From Flavobacterium branchiicola (GTDB taxonomy: Bacteria; Bacteroidota; Bacteroidia; Flavobacteriales; Flavobacteriaceae): a stretch of DNA of 64,000 bases. This document shows, piece by piece, positions 60,521 through 64,000 of this stretch. The notes beneath the pieces were generated by a model. The model searched no databases. It was not told where the DNA came from and was given only the letters and a program-made list of their open reading frames with translations. Numbering within the stretch: the stretch's first letter is position 1; each line of letters starts with the position of its first letter. The stretch is taken from assembly GCF_018383905.1 (NCBI RefSeq), contig NZ_JAGYWA010000001.1, positions 124,001-188,000 on the forward strand. The letters run 5' to 3'. The position numbers and the translations under genes were made by a program.

Positions 60521-63500
60521 ATGAAAAACATTTTCCTAATCTCGCTATTCTGCCTTGGCCTTTTTACTCAGGCTCAAAGCCCAAAATTAAATGTAAAAGG
60601 GAAAGATTCAGCATTAGTACGTCTGAATCAGCTTAAAGTTTCGGTAAAAATCGTGGGTAATATTGCGTACACGACCACCGAAATGCATTTTTTTAACGGT
60701 ACAAATCGTCAAATGGAAGCCGAATTACTGTTTCCACTTCCTGAAGGTGTTTCGGTTTCAAGATATGCAATTGACATTAACGGGAAAATGCGCGAAGCAG
60801 TTCCTGTAAATAAAAATAAAGGGAAACAGGTTTTTGAAGCTGTAGAACACAGACGAGTTGATCCGGGATTGCTTGAAAAAGTCGAGGGAAATAATTTTAA
60901 AACCCGCATTTATCCTTTAATGCCCAATAACGAGCGTATTGTAATTATTGGCTACGAGCAGGAATTGAGTAGTTATGATGCCACGCATTTATCGTATCAA
61001 ATGTTAAGCAGCTATTCTGGAAAATTAGATGTATTTGATTTGAATGTTGCCGTTGTGGGTGCCATTGCTGAACCTTCTATTTCTACTACCGAAGGTATTT
61101 TAACATTCGAAAACAGCAATCAGTTTTATGTAACTTCTGTTAAAAAAGAAAATTATTTGCTGAATGATAAGTTACAAATCATAATTCCGATTCGATCAGA
61201 AATACCAAGTGTTGTGGTACAAAGCAAAGATAATCAGCATTATTTTTATGCCAACACGATTTTGGATAATCCTAAAATACTTAAGAAAAATCCAAATTCA
61301 ATTGGTTTAATCTGGGATGTGTCTTTGAGTTGTAAAAACCGTAATCTTAAAAAAGAATTACAATTGCTGGATACTTATTTCAGCACTTTAAAAAATGTTG
61401 AAGTAAACCTGTATTTTGCCGGTTATAATTTTGAAAAGAAAAATACTTATGTCATTAAAAACGGGGATTGGACGGCTTTAAAACTGGCTTTAGATAAGGT
61501 GATTTATGATGGAGGAACCCGTTTTTCTAAAATCAAACTTCCGGTTCATGATGAATATTTATTCTTTACGGATGGACTATCTTCATTAAGCAGCAACATT
61601 TTTGCAACTACAAAAAAACCAATTTATACGATAAGCTCGTCTATTTCGTCTGATTATGCTTTTCTGAATTTTAATGCAATAAAAACAGGCGGAAGTTTCA
61701 TCAATCTGAATCAGCTTAAAGTGACTGAAGCTTCAGATAAATTGATGTACCAAAGTCTGAAGTTTTTAGGCATCAAAGAAAATTATATGGTAACCGATTT
61801 ATATCCAATGGCTGGTACTCCGGTTTCAGGAAGTTTTAGTGTTGCCGGAATTTCATTAAAAAATACTAATGATGTTGTGTTACTTTTTGGTTATGATGAA
61901 AAACCTGTATTAGAGAAAACAATTCATATTGTGGCTTCAAATTCAGTTTCAAATGAAGTTAATATTGAAAAACTTTGGGCGCAAAAGAAAATTGCTAATC
62001 TTGAAATTCAGTACAAAAACAATGCAGATGAAATTGAAAGTCTGGGCAAAAAATATGGTATTGCAACCCAAAATACCTCACTTATTGTTTTAGAAAGTCT
62101 GCACGATTATATTCAGTATGAGATTGTTCCTCCGGCTGAATTAAGAGAGGAATTTGACAAGGCGATGAAACAACAAATCGAAGCTGCAAAAGCTAAAAAA
62201 TACAGTAACTGGGAAAATGTAGCAACCTATTATGAGCAACTTTTAACCTGGTGGAATTCAGACAAAAAATATAAAGCGCCACAACCTAAAAATCCTAAAA
62301 ACCCTAAAATAATGGGCAGTGTTCAGGGAACAGTTTCTGATTCTAATGGCGGTCCTTTACCTGGTGCAACTATTCAGATAAAAGGAACTAGTAGGTCAAC
62401 GAGTACCGATTTTGACGGAAGATTTGGCATTGATGCCACTGCAGGACAAACAATCGTAGTTTCCTTTGTAGGGATGAAACGTAAGGAAATCAAAATAAGA
62501 AGAGGTGAAAATTATAACATTCAGTTGGTTGATTCCGATCAGAATCTACAGGAAGTTGTGGTTACAGCATATGGAGTGAGCCGCGAGCAACGTGAAGAAC
62601 AGGAAGAAGATGCAAATGATCAGCAAAGAGTGAAACGTAGTGTATCCTATTCAGCAATGACTGTAAGATCTGAATCATTGGCTGCTCCTGTCATGAATGC
62701 TGAAAAAGCTTTGGCCGGACAAGTTGCCGGAGTGGCAGTTTCTTCTGATGCTGTTGTTTCTTCAGATGAAAATGCGAAGAATAAAGATAAAAAAGGTGAT
62801 TATCTTGAAATGAATGATGTTGAAGCTGGCTATTTTACTGCTGATAAAACTAAAATCAATAAATGGAATCCGGATCGTGTTTATCTTAAAGCTCTGGCTA
62901 ATGCACCTAAAGATAAAAAATATGAATTGTATCTGGAGTTAAGAAACGATCAGATTAATAATCCGAGTTTTTATTTTGATGTTGCCAATCATTTTTATGA
63001 CAATGGTGACAAAGAAAAAGCTTTATTAGTATTAAGTAATATTGCTGATTTAGGTTTAGAAAATCATCAGTTATATAAATCATTAACGTATTTATTACGT
63101 CAATGGGAAGCGTATGAAGATGCTTTGTTTGCCGCAAACCAAGTAGCAAAATGGAGAGAACAGGAACCTCAGGCGCATAGAGATTTAGGTTTAACATTGG
63201 AAGATAATAAACAATATCAGGCTGGTTTTGATGAATTGATTAAAGCATTGGAGGTTAATTATTACGGAGAAATGAGCGGACAATATTCCGGTGTTGAAGA
63301 TATTATTTTGATGGATTTAAACCGAATGATACAACAGCACAAAGACATTAAAACGGACAAATTGGATAAAAAATATTTAAACAAAATGCCGGTTGATGTG
63401 AGAATCATCCTGAACTGGAATCAAATGGATACCGATATTGATTTGCATGTTATAGAGCCAACAAACGAAGAATGTTATTACGGACATCGCGATACTGAAA

Positions 63501-63751
63501 TGGGCGCTCGTTTCTCTAAAGATTTTACTCAGGGTTATGGTCCTGAACAATATTTATTAAGAAATGCGGTAAAAGGTAACTACATCATTAAAACGAATTA
63601 TTATGGTGAAAGTGCTTTAACAGAAAATGGCCCTACAACTGTTATGGTTGAAATCTACATCACGAAAAATGGTGTAACCGAAAGAAAACTGCAAACGATT
63701 CAGTTAGGAAAAATAAAAGAAAATCAAAATTTGGCAGAAATAGCCATTTAA
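60521..63751 (+). CDS. VIT / vWA-like / carboxypeptidase-regulatory / DUF2135 multidomain protein
   Basis: About 1076 residues from the ATG at 60521 (a TTG nine bases upstream is the other option). A signal peptide ends near TQAQ. Domains in order: VIT (about 25-150, TTTEMHFFNGTNRQMEAELL), a vWA-like region with an intact DxSxS (WDVSLSCKN), a linker, a carboxypeptidase regulatory-like domain (GSVQGTVSDSNGGPLPGATI) running into a SusC-like plug remnant (QEVVVTAYG; NAEKALAGQVAGVAVSSD), a helical TPR-like region and a C-terminal DUF2135 domain (LNWNQMDTDIDLHVIEPTNE). Exported surface or periplasmic protein; function unknown. Confidence 0.9.
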   Translation: MKNIFLISLFCLGLFTQAQSPKLNVKGKDSALVRLNQLKVSVKIVGNIAYTTTEMHFFNGTNRQMEAELLFPLPEGVSVSRYAIDINGKMREAVPVNKNKGKQVFEAVEHRRVDPGLLEKVEGNNFKTRIYPLMPNNERIVIIGYEQELSSYDATHLSYQMLSSYSGKLDVFDLNVAVVGAIAEPSISTTEGILTFENSNQFYVTSVKKENYLLNDKLQIIIPIRSEIPSVVVQSKDNQHYFYANTILDNPKILKKNPNSIGLIWDVSLSCKNRNLKKELQLLDTYFSTLKNVEVNLYFAGYNFEKKNTYVIKNGDWTALKLALDKVIYDGGTRFSKIKLPVHDEYLFFTDGLSSLSSNIFATTKKPIYTISSSISSDYAFLNFNAIKTGGSFINLNQLKVTEASDKLMYQSLKFLGIKENYMVTDLYPMAGTPVSGSFSVAGISLKNTNDVVLLFGYDEKPVLEKTIHIVASNSVSNEVNIEKLWAQKKIANLEIQYKNNADEIESLGKKYGIATQNTSLIVLESLHDYIQYEIVPPAELREEFDKAMKQQIEAAKAKKYSNWENVATYYEQLLTWWNSDKKYKAPQPKNPKNPKIMGSVQGTVSDSNGGPLPGATIQIKGTSRSTSTDFDGRFGIDATAGQTIVVSFVGMKRKEIKIRRGENYNIQLVDSDQNLQEVVVTAYGVSREQREEQEEDANDQQRVKRSVSYSAMTVRSESLAAPVMNAEKALAGQVAGVAVSSDAVVSSDENAKNKDKKGDYLEMNDVEAGYFTADKTKINKWNPDRVYLKALANAPKDKKYELYLELRNDQINNPSFYFDVANHFYDNGDKEKALLVLSNIADLGLENHQLYKSLTYLLRQWEAYEDALFAANQVAKWREQEPQAHRDLGLTLEDNKQYQAGFDELIKALEVNYYGEMSGQYSGVEDIILMDLNRMIQQHKDIKTDKLDKKYLNKMPVDVRIILNWNQMDTDIDLHVIEPTNEECYYGHRDTEMGARFSKDFTQGYGPEQYLLRNAVKGNYIIKTNYYGESALTENGPTTVMVEIYITKNGVTERKLQTIQLGKIKENQNLAEIAI

Positions 63752-63836
63752 AAAAGTGAAACGCCTTTTGTTGACAAGAAAAACTACGTATCTATGTGTT
63801 AAAGAATTTCACCCAACGAACAGGTTAATTTAATTC

Positions 63837-63879
63837 AAAAAAGGTTTAATCGGCATATTGTTGCTGATTAAACCTTTTC
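63837..63879. terminator. terminator between convergent genes
   Basis: AAAAGGTTTAATC and GATTAAACCTTTT pair perfectly across a 13- to 14-base loop. It can end both the VIT protein gene and the minus-strand gene that enters from the right. Confidence 0.85.
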
Positions 63880-63885
63880 TCGTTT

Positions 63886-64000
63886 TTAAATAATTTTCTT
63901 CACGCCAGGAATTACTAAAATGAGTGCTGCAAATACAAAACTACCTAAAACCGCAAATGGAGCAATTACCAGAAATTTTAATGCGGGATCAATTGTCCAG
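63886..64000 (-). CDS. C-terminal end of a membrane protein, acyltransferase-like (cut by window end)
   Basis: The last 37 codons on the minus strand read WTIDPALKFLVIAPFAVLGS, then FVFAALILVIPGVKKII and a TAA stop at 63886-63888. This single hydrophobic helix with a basic end resembles the last helix of acyltransferase 3 family proteins. The identification is tentative because only the tail is visible. Confidence 0.5.
   Translation of the reverse strand, partial: WTIDPALKFLVIAPFAVLGSFVFAALILVIPGVKKII

Overview
The window comes from a Flavobacterium-like member of the Bacteroidota. It is AT-rich, has many promoters of the Bacteroidota TTTG / TAnnTTTG type, and carries a type IX secretion and gliding cluster in the order gldK-gldL-gldM-gldN-gldO. 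It also has SusC/TonB-type outer-membrane proteins with carboxypeptidase-like regulatory domains and a secreted protein with a T9SS sorting domain. I infer the genus from this gene content; no database search was possible.

Layout. 1-2.7 kb: end of an M23 peptidase, a MerR regulator, and a LemA plus two TPM-domain proteins operon. 2.8-7 kb: an Rrf2 regulator, an unannotated 36-codon leader ORF ending in Met-Cys-Met-Cys-Trp, a TonB-dependent receptor and a DUF2490 protein. 7-13.2 kb (minus strand): a large outer-membrane beta-barrel protein, the GTPases Der and Era, and a CHAP-domain protein between two copies of an intergenic repeat. 13.2-20.4 kb is the accessory part: initiator tRNA, three decayed copies of its 3' end plus terminator, truC, an SUMF1-type lipoprotein, a GNAT enzyme, tRNA-Glu, a REP-type (RAYT-like) transposase among related hairpin repeats, and a decayed RHS toxin gene with a candidate immunity gene. 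20.4-29.3 kb: small proteins, an LRR protein, a diacylglycerol-kinase-like enzyme divergent from an App1-like phosphatase, an ABC-F ATPase, DUF983 and an FAD oxidoreductase.

29.3-39.2 kb (minus strand): gldKLMN plus the gldN duplicate gldO, then an arginase-fold protein with altered metal ligands that follows topA. 39.5-48 kb (plus strand): miaB, a GxxExxY protein, a sigma-54 activator, lptE, a Glu-rich TPR-like protein, secG, groES, a four-helix-bundle (IVP-like) gene, groEL. 48-64 kb: an ENPP-type phosphodiesterase, a SulP transporter, an XRE regulator, several DUF proteins, a T9SS-sorted repeat protein, a metallo-hydrolase, an alpha/beta hydrolase, a large VIT/vWA/plug/DUF2135 protein and the end of an acyltransferase-like membrane protein.

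The main non-genic theme is the density of structured intergenic repeats. There are at least four families: GAAA-loop tRNA-trailer terminators, REP hairpins with a transposase, composite terminator repeats with conserved flanks, and long CGAATT-type inverted repeats. Two small accessory genes (GxxExxY and the IVP-like gene) sit exactly inside repeat pairs within otherwise housekeeping neighbourhoods. These repeat-bracketed genes and the Rrf2/leader/receptor unit are the best candidates for undescribed biology here. No CRISPR array, rRNA gene, integrase or complete insertion sequence was seen.
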